This document shows positions 1-10,853 of a DNA stretch of 64,000 bases, piece after piece. Source of the stretch: Rhizoclosmatium globosum (lineage: Eukaryota > Chytridiomycota > Chytridiomycetes > Chytridiales > Chytriomycetaceae); NCBI GenBank assembly GCA_002104985.1, contig MCGO01000044.1:248001-312000 (forward strand), in the 5' to 3' direction. Under the pieces are notes generated by a model. The model did not search any database, was not told the origin of the DNA, and saw nothing but the letters and a program-made list of their open reading frames with translations. The translations under genes were made by a program, and so were the position numbers. Position 1 is the stretch's first letter; each line of letters begins with the position of its first letter.

Positions 1-446
1 GTTGAATTCTTCCATGTATATGGTTGCAGCCGTGTTTGCCTCAATTGCAGTATTCAGAATAGCAATGTGCACGCCCAAGCCTCCCATTACAGTGGGGATG
101 TTGATACAGTCGATTCCTGCGTTTTTCAGCCTCGGTACCAGCTGTGTGGCAACTCGTTCAGCGGCCCCAAAGCAGAGCTGATGAACACGAGAACGTTAGT
201 TATAGATTTCAATATTTGAATCTAAAATCTTACCATGGGTGGACCAACTTGAGCCATCATTTTGGTTCTGGTGCTGGTTATGGTTATCAGTGGAATCAAT
301 TGCAAGAGCGCGAATAGATCAGATATAGCAAGAAATATACGGGCGTATGCAGAAGCTGGAGGGAGTTTGAGTTTCGTTTCTTGGTCCCTTTCCTTCAGTT
401 CTGTGGGACTTGTGTTCAAGGGGACAACATGTGCTTGGATCATCAT
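1..446 (-). CDS. 5' part of an unrecognised gene running off the left edge
   Basis: Two exons read leftward: ATG at 446 to 234, then 177 to the window edge, joined by a 56-bp GT-AG intron (178-233) that has a clean AACTAAC branch site. The reading frame continues through the splice and runs open to position 1. The first about 70 residues are polar and then moderately hydrophobic (AISDLFALLQLIPLITIT). The second exon encodes LVPRLKNAGIDCINIPTVMG followed by a Gly/Ala-rich stretch. I do not recognise the family. The consistent frame and the good intron make a real gene likely, but this neighbourhood is full of relics, so decay downstream of the window cannot be excluded. Confidence 0.45.
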
Positions 447-742
447 CCCTTTCCCCCAATGACACGAAGTAATAAAACAGAATGCATCGCTTTATTCCTT
501 TTTTAATATTCCACGACGAAAGTATTATGAACCATTTTCACCTTCAACAACTACAAGTGTTTCCACTTCCACCATTGTTCCAGTACCATCAGCCACTATT
601 CCAACTGCTCTAACTACTGGCAAAGCTCTACCTGCATCGCAAACGAATATTCAGAAAGGTATAACTGGAATATCTACATAATCTATTGTGCTTGAAGCAC
701 TATTTATATGTAATAAACAGAAGGCCACCCACTAACCACTCG
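447..742. other. Intergenic stretch
   Basis: AT-rich spacer between two genes that are both read leftward. No convincing coding exon, repeat or RNA gene seen. Confidence 0.4.
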
Positions 743-1445
743 TTAGAGGAGGTCAACGTCGCCCATTTGCACCACAACCACACGTCCTCCCACAACGCAA
801 ACTCGCATCACAATCGCCCCATGCTGACGCTCCGCTGTTTGTACCTTGCCGTACAATCCCTGGTCTGGTCCCCTCCTCAAAATCTTGACTCGGGTTCCTG
901 GGTAAAAGTTAGTTGTGACAAGGAACTTTTCAGTTGCACCCACCAGGCAAGGGAATCTCGTTCTCCTTGTTGAGGTACCTTGCGGAACCTCTGATGGGGA
1001 ACGAGTCTCCGCCTTCTGGTACACAGACGGAATGCAGGCAAGTGGGATACGCGTGCTCAGTGGCAAGCTGCGATACTTGATGAGCGTAAATTAACCGGAA
1101 TAGAGTATAATACACACCTCTGCAATGCTTCGTTTGTTTGCAGCGGGTCCCAGTCGCAGTCTTGCTTCAAGAAACGCGCGTGTGACCACTGGGAGTCCCG
1201 CGCTTTTGGCGCTCTCAGGCTCTGTGTTTTGATATTTGATTAGAAACGGTGGTTCACCGTCAAATCATACTCGAATCACTTACTTGGAGGACCTGGTCGC
1301 TATTCACCTTGCTATCATTGTGAGTTGCATTGGCAAGGATACAAGAGGCATCAGCGCTGAGTAGTTTTTTGCGAATAAGACGGATATGCACTGGTCTGAC
1401 AGCAGCCTGAAGTCTTGTGACTTCGTGTGGGGTAAAGCCAACCAC
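743..1445 (-). CDS. BRCT-like protein remnant with a KOW-like C-terminus (5' exon uncertain)
   Basis: Exons 1445-1284, 1213-1118 and about 1075-743 join in frame and end in a stop. The first two encode a BRCT-like repeat: VVGFTPHEVTRLQAAV, then a hydrophobic core strand, then SAKSAGLPVVTRAFLEARL, which is the usual BRCT ending (Gly-x-Pro-Val-Val followed by an aromatic helix). The last exon carries YPGTRVKILRRGPDQGLYGK, which looks like a KOW/SH3-type motif. The acceptor at 1448-1446 is preceded by a short exon ending in a CCCAG donor, but I find no in-frame ATG for it, so the 5' end is missing or unresolved. A closely related gene lies at 4.45-5.12 kb. BRCT domains bind phosphopeptides in DNA-damage and replication proteins; any such role here is inference. 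Confidence 0.4.
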
Positions 1446-1599
1446 CTGAATGATGTTAGTGACAGAAGACATGGTACGTACCTGGGAACGAAATTTTTGA
1501 CAGCCAAGGCGGAGAACGAAAACGAGCGGGGTGTTTGGTGCGGGGATGCTGGCGCGTCATAACAACTTTGTTTTTTGAAACATAAGTAATGCATTAGTT

Positions 1600-2840
1600 G
1601 CTTGAGGAGTCAATGCACAAAACTGTTGTTGAAACTGCCTGTTGATGTCGCTTAGGGGTTAACCCTGAGTCAGTTATCATCTTTCAAGCTACAAAATATA
1701 CATCACATATAATCTTTTTTATTGTTGTTTTATATGAAGATCCCTCAAAATATGAAGTACTTTGGTACTGAGATACTTCTAAGTCAGTCTTAAAGTCTAC
1801 ATCTTAACAAGGCTAATTTCAACAAGACAACTCGTTGAGACAATAACTACATTTATGGAAGTTATGCCGGATTAGTGGATGACATGGGTGGGAGATGAGG
1901 CAGTGTCCTGCAAACATCACGGCATCATGATCGGACCGTGAAGGATTTTAGTTAATCATGAATATGGGATTATACTTTCTTTCGGCAGCTATTGATTGCA
2001 GTCGTAAGTTTTGACTCTGACTGGTGGAGTTACTAATATTCGTTAGTTTGCTATCCATGTTTGTGGGCAAGTCATTTGTTTGCAGAACAAAATTGTCAGA
2101 ATCCCGCCAGCAAAAACCACAATTTTATCATCCTCCAAACAACAATGCCGAACTGGAACTGACATCCACCCTGACCGTATCATGAACTCGCATCCAGCCG
2201 TTGATTGGTACCTTCATACATCTGTTCATGCTATAGCCATATTGACACGTCTTCTTCACCATAGATTCTGAACCACGTCTTCATCCATGCCCAACTCTCG
2301 ATTCGATTCTGTATGTTCCTCGTATAAGCTATACTCACGTCATTCTTTTCAGCTGTACAGATTCTTCCGACTTTGGGGCTCTCGAGTTCCATGCTGCTGT
2401 CATAAAAACCCATTCTGGTACCTCTTTGGCTGCTACCTTCCACGTTGGCGTTTTCGTCTGGATCTACTGGCCGTCTCGTTCCGTTTGTCCAGATAAATCT
2501 AAAGCTCACCAGGGATTCCGCTTCAACGGCACTGTTCTTTCTACTCTCAGTTCACGTTCCCAGACTGGGGTAATTCGTCGAATTGATTGCTGATTCCAGT
2601 GCTGGTTGGCTGTCTCTGGTACATTCTGCGGTTGCTCGCTGTTGGAAATGGAAAGTATTCTCTTGTTTTGGTTGCATTTTATCGCATGTTCTAACTATTT
2701 TCTTATCACGTTTCATCTATTCGCGCCAAATCTCTCTATTGCATTCAACCCATTCTTTCTCTCTTGTTTATACATATAGTTACATATAGTTACATAAGAA
2801 TACATATATTAAATGATACTTTCAACCCAAATCACATTCT
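1600..2840. other. Gene-poor stretch with one end of a local duplication
   Basis: No credible gene. It holds one copy (about 2078-2215) of a sequence duplicated at about 3957-4090, sharing for example the run AATTTTATCATCCTCCAAAC. The rest is AT-rich, with short T-runs near 2700-2800. Confidence 0.45.
2078..2215 (+). repeat. Local duplication, copy 1
   Basis: By eye about 80% identical to 3957-4090 over about 135 bp, interrupted by small indels. Both copies pass from a TTTGTTTGCA-type start through AATTTTATCATCCTCCAAAC to CATCCAGCC. No open reading frame is shared, so this looks like a non-coding duplication or a decayed fragment. Confidence 0.6.
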
Positions 2841-3140
2841 TCACTGACTCAATATCTTCGCAATGTAATCCTTAATTTCCTTCCTCCCTCCATTTGGAAC
2901 AAAAAGCGTCGTCTGTGGCATTCCAGGGATACGGATGAAGGTCGGCCGTACGTTACACGTCCGGAACGCCATCACCAAAGACACAGGAGACGTTCCGATC
3001 CGGATGGGATCCGCGTCCATCCCTGAAACAATCTCCACAAACGCAAACACTTGGCCAATGGACAACTGGTTGAATTCCATCCTAATGCATGATTGAATGA
3101 GTATGGTGATGGAATGAGTGCAGTGAATGAGAAACTGCAT
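2841..3140 (-). CDS. Hypothetical 99-residue ORF
   Basis: Single open frame from ATG at 3140 to TGA at 2841. The C-terminal half (NVRPTFIRIPGMPQTTLFV, then NGGRKEIKDYIAKILSQ) looks more protein-like than the rest, with a possible beta-alpha ending faintly reminiscent of thioredoxin-fold tails; this resemblance is only an impression. The first 25 residues could be intronic. No family recognised and no neighbour supports a role. Confidence 0.25.
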   Translation of the reverse strand: MQFLIHCTHSITILIQSCIRMEFNQLSIGQVFAFVEIVSGMDADPIRIGTSPVSLVMAFRTCNVRPTFIRIPGMPQTTLFVPNGGRKEIKDYIAKILSQ

Positions 3141-3618
3141 TGATGACTCACATGAAAACCTCCCGAATTATCCTGCGCCTCAACTGATACATCCGAACGT
3201 ATTCTTCCCTTATCTCGTATCTTTGTTTTATGTAGTTAATCTACATAATCCTTATTTCTGTGTAGTTAATCAACAAAATCCTTATTTCTGTCATTTTCAA
3301 CACCACAATTCGTTCTCCAGCAACATCTCTACAATCATTACTAACCAGAGAAGGGCAGCTCATTTTCTTTGTTAATGTGTCTCCTCGACTCATGCAGTGG
3401 GAACGGGCGAGCATTTTGTGGTAAAAGCATTGCGTGGAGAGATGCTGGAAATGCGTGCTTTTAGGCAAGCTATGCTTTTAAGTCAGCACAGTTCAATAAC
3501 AATTAGTTTATACATACAGTACCAACGCGGGTAGCCGAGGCAACATTGACAGCTACGTCAGCTGGTTACCTTTATGATGAGTTGGAATCCCATCCCTGCT
3601 TGGCTGAACGACTAGTAG
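3141..3618. other. Intergenic, AT-rich
   Basis: No gene. Around 3233-3295 a unit of roughly 30 bp containing TCCTTATTTCTGTGTAGTTA is tandemly repeated about twice. Confidence 0.4.
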
Positions 3619-3930
3619 CAGCTTTGACTTTTGATTTTGAGATATTTGTGTTGAATGGAGAGTGAGATCTTGTTTGCACGAGCCTTTCTATCAATGCATT
3701 TTATTGCAGGGTGTAACCTCTTGAAGTGTTTGAATTGACCAACAGATTTCAGTATCGATAAATAATATTTGTTTGTTATTATACAGTATATTATTGGGAT
3801 ATTATTTTCGCATATCCTAACTTTGTATGCGAAACAGCATAACGTAGTACCAATTCTGAACGGTATTGCTCCTTAGAGTGACAAGACTTGTATGGAGCTC
3901 GTGGATCACAGCGCAGGTAAGAATTGGTGG
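3619..3930 (+). pseudogene. Relic 1 of the ENT transporter 5' region
   Basis: From about 3730 to 3930 this follows the upstream region and first exon of the intact nucleoside transporter (about 9100-9300). Shared landmarks are the CAGATTTCAG box, a TAGTACC start, GTATTGCTCC, GACTTG and GGAGCTCGTGGATCACAGC. Substitutions and indels destroy the reading frame, and homology stops a few bases after the first-exon segment. The about 110 bp before it is shared only with relic 2 at 5213-5320. It is therefore a duplicated, decayed 5' end. Confidence 0.65.
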
Positions 3931-3956
3931 TATTGAACTTACATTCGTTTGCACAA

Positions 3957-4090
3957 AATTGTTGAAATCCCGCTGAAAACACACAATTTTATCATCCTCC
4001 AAACAGCAGCGAGGTGAACTGGAAGTGATAACCACCCTGACCATGCCATCCAGCCAATGAATGGTACATTCATGCTCCTATTGATTCCAC
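3957..4090 (+). repeat. Local duplication, copy 2
   Basis: Partner of 2078-2215. It begins immediately after ENT relic 1, which suggests the relic and this segment were moved or rearranged together. Confidence 0.6.
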
Positions 4091-4449
4091 ATCCATGTTT
4101 AACGCGTCGTTTTGTCCTAGATACCGTATCGCGAATGCATTGGTACATTTCTCTCTGTCGACATAACCCCGTTCTCTCAGGCACTACCTCATTGAGTCTC
4201 ACCTATCGCGTCTTTCGTCTACTATGGTTATACTACACCTTACGTCTTCTCCGACTACTCTTGTACCACCTGTATGAAAAGACCGACAGAGATTCCCCTT
4301 CGACCATGCCTGTTCTTTTCTCACTCCAAAGGCACGTTTCTCTCGGGTTAAATGTGTCTGGTTTGGGTCTTCCAGCATTGAGTTGGCCGTCCATTCATAA
4401 ATAAATCACTTTCTGGATGTTTTCAAATTTGTCTGGTTTTCATCAATAT
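4091..4449. other. No gene seen
   Basis: Open frames exist but show no domain, no good splice structure and no similarity to neighbours. Confidence 0.35.
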
Positions 4450-5116
4450 TTTAGCAAAATACGCCTTCATCCTTGGTACTCTTCGTTGCACTCTAGCTTT
4501 GCCACTTTGAAGTGAGCTGGCACAAGAATGTGGGTGGTGTTTTGTTGAAGGACTCCCTCGTCATTTCCAGCAGGTTCGACAGCTTCTTGAAGACTGCGTA
4601 CATCTGCATGACTAAATCCAATAAGCTGAATGCAGTTACCGAAGGAGGCCGATAACCTGTAATCACGGTATAGTTGTGGATTGTGTTGAGCTTTGACATT
4701 CCAATATCCAAATAATCACCTGAACTGAACACCCAACGCACTGCAACACAGATCTACACTCATAATTCAGTATCCTCAAATCAAAGCTCGCACAGCACAC
4801 ATACCTCAGCAACGCATTGTCTGGAGGCGGTTTGCCCCAGACGAAGTCTGTCCTCAAGGAATGCGCGCGTAACCACTGGAATTCCAGCTTCAACGGCACC
4901 CTATAGCAGTGACGAACAGTTAGAAATTGTCCCAGCTACATATCGGATGCTTACCTTGAAGACGGGGTGGTTATCAATGGACTTCGCCTGAGTGGTGGAC
5001 GATGTCAGGATGTATGTTGCGACTGGCTGAAGCTTCTTGTTTGCAAGGAAGTGAATTCCCGCAGGCATCACGGCAGCCTGAAGGGACCGGACCTCCTCGC
5101 CTGAGAACCCGATGAC
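4450..5116 (-). pseudogene. Tandem BRCT-like repeats, paralogue of the 0.7-1.4 kb gene, fragmentary
   Basis: Exon 5116-4969 encodes VIGFSGEEVRSLQAAVMPAG and a core ending in VFK; a 55-bp intron follows, and the next exon encodes GAVEAGIPVVTRAFLEDRLR. These match the paralogue exon for exon, with the same intron position and phase 0. Farther downstream (about 4640-4480) a second BRCT-like unit, LIGFSHADVRSLQEAVEPAG then THILVPAHFKVAK, is visible, but I could not join it cleanly. No ATG in frame precedes the first exon. It could be a live gene with unrecognised exons; the surrounding decay argues for a pseudogene. Confidence 0.45.
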
Positions 5117-5212
5117 CTGAAGAGTATGTGTAAGTGAATTAAGAATGATCACTGGCACTTAATTTCTACCTGGGAACGGCGGTATCTTTTCCTTCATCCT
5201 GAATCACAGAGT

Positions 5213-5510
5213 CCAGCTTTTACTTTTGATTTTGAGATCTTATTGTTGAATGGAGAGTGAGTTCGTGTTTGCACAAGCCTTTCTATCAATGCATTTTATT
5301 ACAGGGTGTAACCTCTCAAAGTGACCAATCAGATTTCAGCATACAATAAAGAATATTTGTTTGTTATTGTATAGGATTCATTCACTTTTTTCGCGTATCT
5401 TAACTTTCTATGCGAAACAGCATCACGTAGTACCGAATCGGGACAGCAGTGCTCCTTGGAGTGCAAGGCCTTTTGGATGGAGCTCGTGGATCAAAGCTCG
5501 GGCAAGAATT
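5213..5510 (+). pseudogene. Relic 2 of the ENT transporter 5' region
   Basis: Parallel to relic 1. The first about 110 bp is shared with 3619-3730, with GCCTTTCTATCAATGCATTT identical in both. The rest (5320-5510) aligns to the ENT upstream region and first exon: GACCAATCAGATTTCAG, TAGTACCG, GGGACAGCAGTGCTCCT, TTGGATGGAGCTCGTGGATC. It is closer to the intact gene than relic 1 in the coding part, but still frameshifted and truncated. Confidence 0.65.
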
Positions 5511-5828
5511 AATGAGTAGGCGGTAAATGGGTACCCTCGTCGACCCACTAACACCCACCAATGAGTCTCATTATTAGAATTTTTATTCTCCGCTTCTCAT
5601 TAAATTTAAATATTGTTTTGTGTATCAAACCTTTTATCTTGGATCGCTTGTGTAGTAAACGTTCAATAAATATGCAGAAAATCAATCAAATTAAACAAAT
5701 TGTCTTTACTGTTTGTAATCATTGGAAGAAAAATCCTTTTGTCTCATCATTCAATTCCATACGATGCCTTCAGACTGCGCAATAAACAATTAAGAACGAA
5801 GTCAACTCTACGTCAATAAAAGAGATCC
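5511..5828. other. AT-rich intergenic stretch
   Basis: Probably the 3' flank of the aminodeoxychorismate synthase gene. AATAAA-like strings occur, but no feature is firm. Confidence 0.35.
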
Positions 5829-8726
5829 TTACCTTGGCAACACAGAATTAGCCTTCAATATCATCTCCTCGAATTCGCCCAAAGGATCCGACAGGAATAC
5901 AATTGCACCACCTGCACCAATCTCGATAGTGGTAGCTTTGTCACTCGACGCTCCATTATCAACTGCAATTTTCTCGCCATTCGCATTAACGACAGGCTCA
6001 ATCATAACAGCAGTTCGAATCACAACACTCATATCCACAATACCAACTCCACCAGCACTCATGAAACCCAAACAACCCGAATACAAACCCCTTGGTCCAC
6101 CCTCCAAATCCTCGAGAATCTCAACTGTACGCAGCTTAGGCGCACCCGTCATAGACCCAGGAGGGAATGTCGCACGGATCGCGTCAAGCGGGGTGAGGTC
6201 TTGTCTCAAAGAACAACGAATTGTAGAAACAAGCTGATGAACGGTTGCATACGACTCAACGTGCATCAAGAACGGAACGTGGACGGAATGCGGGAGCGAG
6301 ATTTGGTTCAAGTCGTTTCGAATCAAATCCACAATCTAAGCACACACACACACACCCAAAAAACGTCAGCGATTTCCAAAAAATCAAATCAAAAAGAAAA
6401 AAAAGGGAATACATGAAAAGAATGTTAAGGGGAATATAGGGGGGGGGGGGGGGGGGGGGGGGGGGGTCGTGAGCTTACCATCAAGTTCTCAGCTCTATCT
6501 TTCTCATTATTCTGTAACGCCTCTTTCCTGGCCGTATCCTCTTTCAACCACGCCGCATGATCCACCCAAACTCCTTCCTTCCCCGGCCGCGCAACAGTCC
6601 CTTTAATCGGCTTCATCTCAACAACACCCCCGGTCGACTTTAAAAACCGTTCAGGACTCGACTGCAGCACAGACAACCCCAGATGCGGAACCTGCAAGAA
6701 ACACGCATACGGCGCCGGGTTCCTCGCCCGAATCCTCTTATAAATCTCAAGCGAGGTTGGTTTATGCGCCGCTGTTGCGTCTGTGGATACGTTCGTTGTT
6801 GAGGGGTCTTGAGGGATTGTGAGGGCGAGTTTTGTTGTGAGACAGACTTCGTAGGTTTCACCCTGTTTTATGGATGCGAGCGAGGATTCGACGTTTGACA
6901 TGTATTTTTCCTTGTCGTCGCGGAGTGTGACGCTGGCAGTGCGTGAGCGGTATTGTTTCTTTGAGGATGTTGGGGTGGAGTGGTGGTGGTGGTGGGTTTG
7001 GATGGGGGAGTTGGAGGGGACGATGCTGGCTGTGTCTTGGATCTCGCGGATGGAGGTGGCGGTTTCGGTGAGCCAGTCGATGCGGTCTTTTGCGGAAGTT
7101 TCGTCGTGGAATTCGAGGGCGATGAGCCAGATGGAGCCCGTGGCGTGGTCGAGGGCGATCATGCGGTCTGTGAAGAGGAAGAGGGAGTCTGGTGTGGTTT
7201 TTGCGGAGATGGTTTTGAAGCCGGGGGAGTCTGGGGGAAGGGGCATTGCTTCGCATTTCATTTCGTAGCCAAAGTAGCCCATATAGCCACATACGAATTC
7301 TGGGATTTGTGGGGGTTCCGATGCGTTCGGTGGGGTGTGGACTTCTTGTGGGATGGGGTGGGAGGGAGACCAGAAGCCATGAGCAGCTGATGCACGCGCA
7401 AGGTAATGGAAGAAAGTGTCCTTTGGTTCAGAGAGTATAACGTTCTTGTGGACAATCTGCGGGAGAGATGTAGCAGAATATTGTGTGAAAGAAGTGGTGG
7501 TAACTGTCCGGGTTTCGGTAGAATATGCGAGCACATAACTGTTTGCAGAATCACAAGCACCCATGTAAGAGAATCTGCTCATTCCCTTTTCGACTTTGGC
7601 GCTGTCAAGCCAGAATCGAGAAGTCTCGGCAACTGAGCCAAAACACTTGTCGAACACTTGCTCGGCAAAGTTACTCTTCAGATCAAACGACATGTCCAGC
7701 TTTTGCAAGTGAGCGGTTTTGATTTTTTTGAAGAAGCCGGTAGTTCCGTCATACTGCTGAAGCTGTGGAGTTTTACTCTCGAGGAGCGGGGTAGGAATCA
7801 CGGAGAGGGATTGAATGTGAGGTGGAAGCGCCGCGTGGAAGTCGCGTTTTTGGTTTACGGTATTCTGCAACAATTGTTAACCTCAACGACCATTGAAATT
7901 CTCAAAATCCGCTAACCCAAAATTGCTTTGCCATTTTCAAAAAGTTATCGACGAGTTTACTTCCAAAGTCCGTGCAAATTGACTCTGGGTGAAACTGAAC
8001 GCCCCAAAGTGGCAGTGACCTGTGCTGCAACGCCATAATCACATCGGGAGCACCTTGAATACTCGACGGGGTCCACGCAGTTGCCTCCAGCTCGTCCGGC
8101 AGGGCTATTCCCGCACAATTAGTAAAAAGCAAACAAAGAGGGAAAGGGAAACACGTCAAACAAACAAACAAACGCACGCACATTTTGGATCGACAACAAG
8201 CGAGTGGTAGCGCACCACCGAAAACAGGTTATCGACACCTTCAAAAAGATGCGATCGATTGTGGCGGACCAGACTCAGGCGGCCGTGCATCGGCTCATCG
8301 GCGAGGACAACACTTCCCCCAAACACGGCGCCAATTCCCTGGTGGCCAAGACACACGCCAAAGATGGGAATGCTGATTGAATGCGCATTTTGAAGAAGGT
8401 CCAGACAGATGCCAAAGTCCTTTTTTGTTTGTGTTTTTGGAAGTGTTAAAGTAAGTAAGGTTGCAAAAAGAAAGAGTCCAGCAACAAACCTCCCGCTTGT
8501 CTGGTCGCCCTGGTCCTGGCGATATGATCACACAGTCAAAGTGCGGAAGGATGTCGCTCTTTACGAACGACCTACAACACTTTGAATCAACCCTTTCTTA
8601 CTTGTCACTGCCTCAATCTTACCATTCAAACTGATCGTTGCGAATGACTACCGGCTGATGCGTTCCCAAGATCTGAAATAGATTGAACGTGTACGAATCA
8701 TAGTTGTCAATTAGTAGCACCCGCAT
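5829..8726 (-). CDS. ABZ1: Bifunctional aminodeoxychorismate synthase (PABA synthase)
   Basis: Converts chorismate and glutamine to 4-amino-4-deoxychorismate, the first step of p-aminobenzoate and folate synthesis. Six exons (8726-8623, 8571-8490, 8419-8182, 8104-7917, 7864-6479, 6335-5829) join in frame to 834 residues. Residues 1-205 are a class I glutamine amidotransferase: [11 protein letters not shown] at the start, ISPGPG, nucleophile Cys85 in GVCLGHQG, and His180/Glu182 in GVQFHPES. The C-terminal part is the chorismate-binding domain: SSPERFL, PIKGT (near residue 625), [12 protein letters not shown] and [12 protein letters not shown]. The Lys in PIKGT is the PabB-type residue; anthranilate synthase has Ala there, which excludes TrpE. 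The fused order is usual in fungi and plants. The last codons (PSVLPR-type end, TAA at 5829) coincide with a possible GTAAGG donor, so a tiny further exon cannot be excluded. Confidence 0.93.
6439..6466 (+). repeat. 28-base homopolymeric G run inside an intron
   Basis: An uninterrupted run of 28 G (C on the gene strand) lies in intron 5 of the aminodeoxychorismate synthase gene (6336-6478), just inside the donor site. A CA repeat sits near the acceptor. The length could be a sequencing or assembly estimate. Confidence 0.9.
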
Positions 8727-9185
8727 TCTGTGACTGTTTGTTTGGGTTTTCAAATTCTATATCGGGAACTTGGATCTCTTCCCCCCCAACCGCCTCAAAG
8801 CGTCCGATCGGGACATCCCCAATATCTGGGGCCTCTAATCTGTTATTTTGTAGAGATTGAAAGAGTCAAGGAATCACATTTATTTCAAAAAGAAAATAAT
8901 TAGCACCCCAGTCGTTCTTGTTGTTGAAGTGAAGCTACTCGGCACAAGCCATGTTAAAAACTCTCTAACTATAAAATAAACCTATAAAAACTACTTGGGT
9001 CCGTGCACCTTCTCCAAAATCTCGAGAGGCTTCTTCTTCTCCATACGGAAAAGCATATTCGGAATCCAGTGAAGAATGAAGAATTCAATGGCTGGCCAAA
9101 GAAACACTTGAATTGGCCAATCAGATTTCAGTTCAGTTAAAGAGTTTGAGAATACATTCCCTTTTTTCTTGTGTCCCATAAGAGT
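8727..9185. promoter_or_regulatory. Divergent promoter region between PABA synthase and ENT
   Basis: 459 bp separate the two divergent ATGs. It holds a TTGGCCAATCAGATTTCAG string (about 9113-9131) whose core CCAAYCAGATTTCAG is also kept in both upstream ENT relics; CCAAT is a plausible activator site. No TATA box stands out. Confidence 0.4.
8991..9179 (-). CDS. Small hypothetical ORF of 62 residues
   Basis: Open frame from ATG at 9179, only 6 bp from the ENT start and on the opposite strand. The middle is Trp-rich and hydrophobic (WPIQVFLWPAIEFFILHWIP) and could be one membrane helix; the tail is basic (MEKKKPLEILEKVHGPK). The composition is less random than most ORFs here, but nothing is recognised and the overlap with the ENT promoter argues against it. 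Confidence 0.25.
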   Translation of the reverse strand: MGHKKKGNVFSNSLTELKSDWPIQVFLWPAIEFFILHWIPNMLFRMEKKKPLEILEKVHGPK

Positions 9186-10853
9186 ATGACAACAACATCA
9201 TCAAAGTCGGCAACCCAGTACCGATACGGGACGGCAGTGCTCCTAGGAGTAACGGGACTTCTTGGATGGAACTCGTGGATCACAGCACAGGCAAGCATTG
9301 GAGCACTGTTAGTTGGCAGTGGATGGGAGTCAACCTTTGTGGGTTGGAGTTGAGTAACCTACAAAACACAGACTGGATATCAAATTGTCTCTTACTAATT
9401 GCATTATTAATACCCTCAGTCGGAGCCGTGTTTTGCGTGTCGAATCTGTTAACGTTGACAGCAACATCGACGATTGTTGGTCGAGTTTCTGCTGCGACAA
9501 GGGTTCGACTGGGTCTCGTTGTTCAAATTGGAGTGTTTTGCGTTGCGGCCGTGCTTCTTTCGTGGAGGTTTCTTCCGGTGCCGATTCTGTTTGTTTTGGT
9601 TGCGATGAGTGCTGCCAGTGCTGCTCTTCAGTCGGCTGCGTACTCGCTGCTTATTGATGCGAAGAGAGATGCACTTTCAGTGGCGGTTTCAGGGGGTCAG
9701 GGCGTGGCGGTAAGTCTTGTTTTAATAGTAAATATGTAAGTTCTGATCGGGGGTGTATAAAAAGGGGCTGGCTGTATCCATTCTTGCTCTCTTCTTTTTG
9801 GATGCTGGTTCTGCTTTATTCTATGTTGGAATTGCTCTCTCTATTGCCTGTCTCTTTGCTCAGCCTCTCTTCTTGCCCGTACCTCCATCAGCAACACCAT
9901 CAAATCCAGAAGATCCGTCCGATACAACGACCCTCTTTTCATCACGTCCACTCGTTCAGCAGCAGCCACTCACTTTGAATGACCGCATCTATCTCCTCAA
10001 ACTCGCAAAGGAATACGCTCTCGCTATATTCCTTGACTTTACAATCACTCTCGCAGTCTTTCCTGCACTTACAGCTTCCGTCAAACCTATTTCATCGACT
10101 ACCAGTACTATTGACACAAATCATCAGTCTTCAAGTCTCTCGCTCCTCTCAATACGTCGCTCAGAGAGAACACCACCATCAACAACAACAACCACATCTG
10201 AATCAGACTGGTTCACACCCATAATGTTCATTCTTTTCAACGCAGGAGACCTAACAGGAAAATTCTTTCCCTCCATCCTCCCCCTCTCCCTCACAAAAAA
10301 CACAATCCTCTCCCTCTCCCTCTCCCGTATCCTCTTTATCCCCCTCCTCATGTCCTGCAACGTTCCCTCCCCTCACATCCTACCCACTCTCTTTGGCGAC
10401 TCGTCGTTCATGTTCATTGTCTTTCTCCTTGGTTTTACGAATGGATGGATTGGGAGTCTTGTTTTGAGTCAAGGGCCTGTGGACGCCTTTTCTGTCGAAT
10501 ATTCTGGTGGTGCTTCTGGGATTTTGGCGCAGAATGGGAGGAGGAGGCGGAGGAGTAGTTGGAGTTCTAGAGGTTCTGCTGCTGCTGGTGGCGGTGGTGG
10601 TACAAGTCCAAGAGTAGGAGGAGGAGGAGGAGGAGGAGGAGGAACGAGTCCAAGAGTGGCTAGAATTGAAGATGAAGAAGGTGACTTGGATGCATCGTTT
10701 TCAAGTGCGAGTGAAACTCAAGGGATGCAAGGATCACGAAATGAGAGTGACGGGAGAGATGCGGGGAGACAAGGGTTTGTGGCGGATTTGTTGGTGTATT
10801 CGATGACGGTGGGATTGGCTCTTGGAGGTGCATTGGGTGTGTTTTTTGTATAG
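9186..10853 (+). CDS. Equilibrative nucleoside transporter (ENT/SLC29 family)
   Basis: Multi-pass membrane carrier for nucleosides or nucleobases. Exons 9186-9318, 9372-9709 and 9765-10853 give 519 residues. The first helix has GLLGWNSWITAQ, the ENT N-terminal signature. Further helices follow, then a large hydrophilic loop, and the C-terminal half has FILFNAGDLTGKFFPSILP (the FN-GD-GR-type motif, with Lys for Arg) and GFTNGWIGSLVLSQGP, the family's Asn-Gly signature. A late cytosolic loop has expanded Gly runs (GGA codon repeat, about 10617-10645) flanked twice by TSPRV. Intron 1 was chosen because it alone keeps frame with a normal length (53 bp). Two 5' relics of this gene lie at 3.7 and 5.3 kb. 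Confidence 0.85.

Noticed and set aside
3520..3600. Possible tRNA-like sequence around GGGTAGCCGAGGC
   Set aside because: No cloverleaf arms or T-loop consensus could be paired.
6870..7390. Plus-strand open frames of 130 codons opposite PABA synthase
   Set aside because: Antisense shadows of the well-supported chorismate-binding domain exon; no domain or splice logic.
5829..8726. Anthranilate synthase (TrpE/TrpG fusion)
   Set aside because: The PIKGT motif with Lys is the PabB type; TrpE has Ala at that position.
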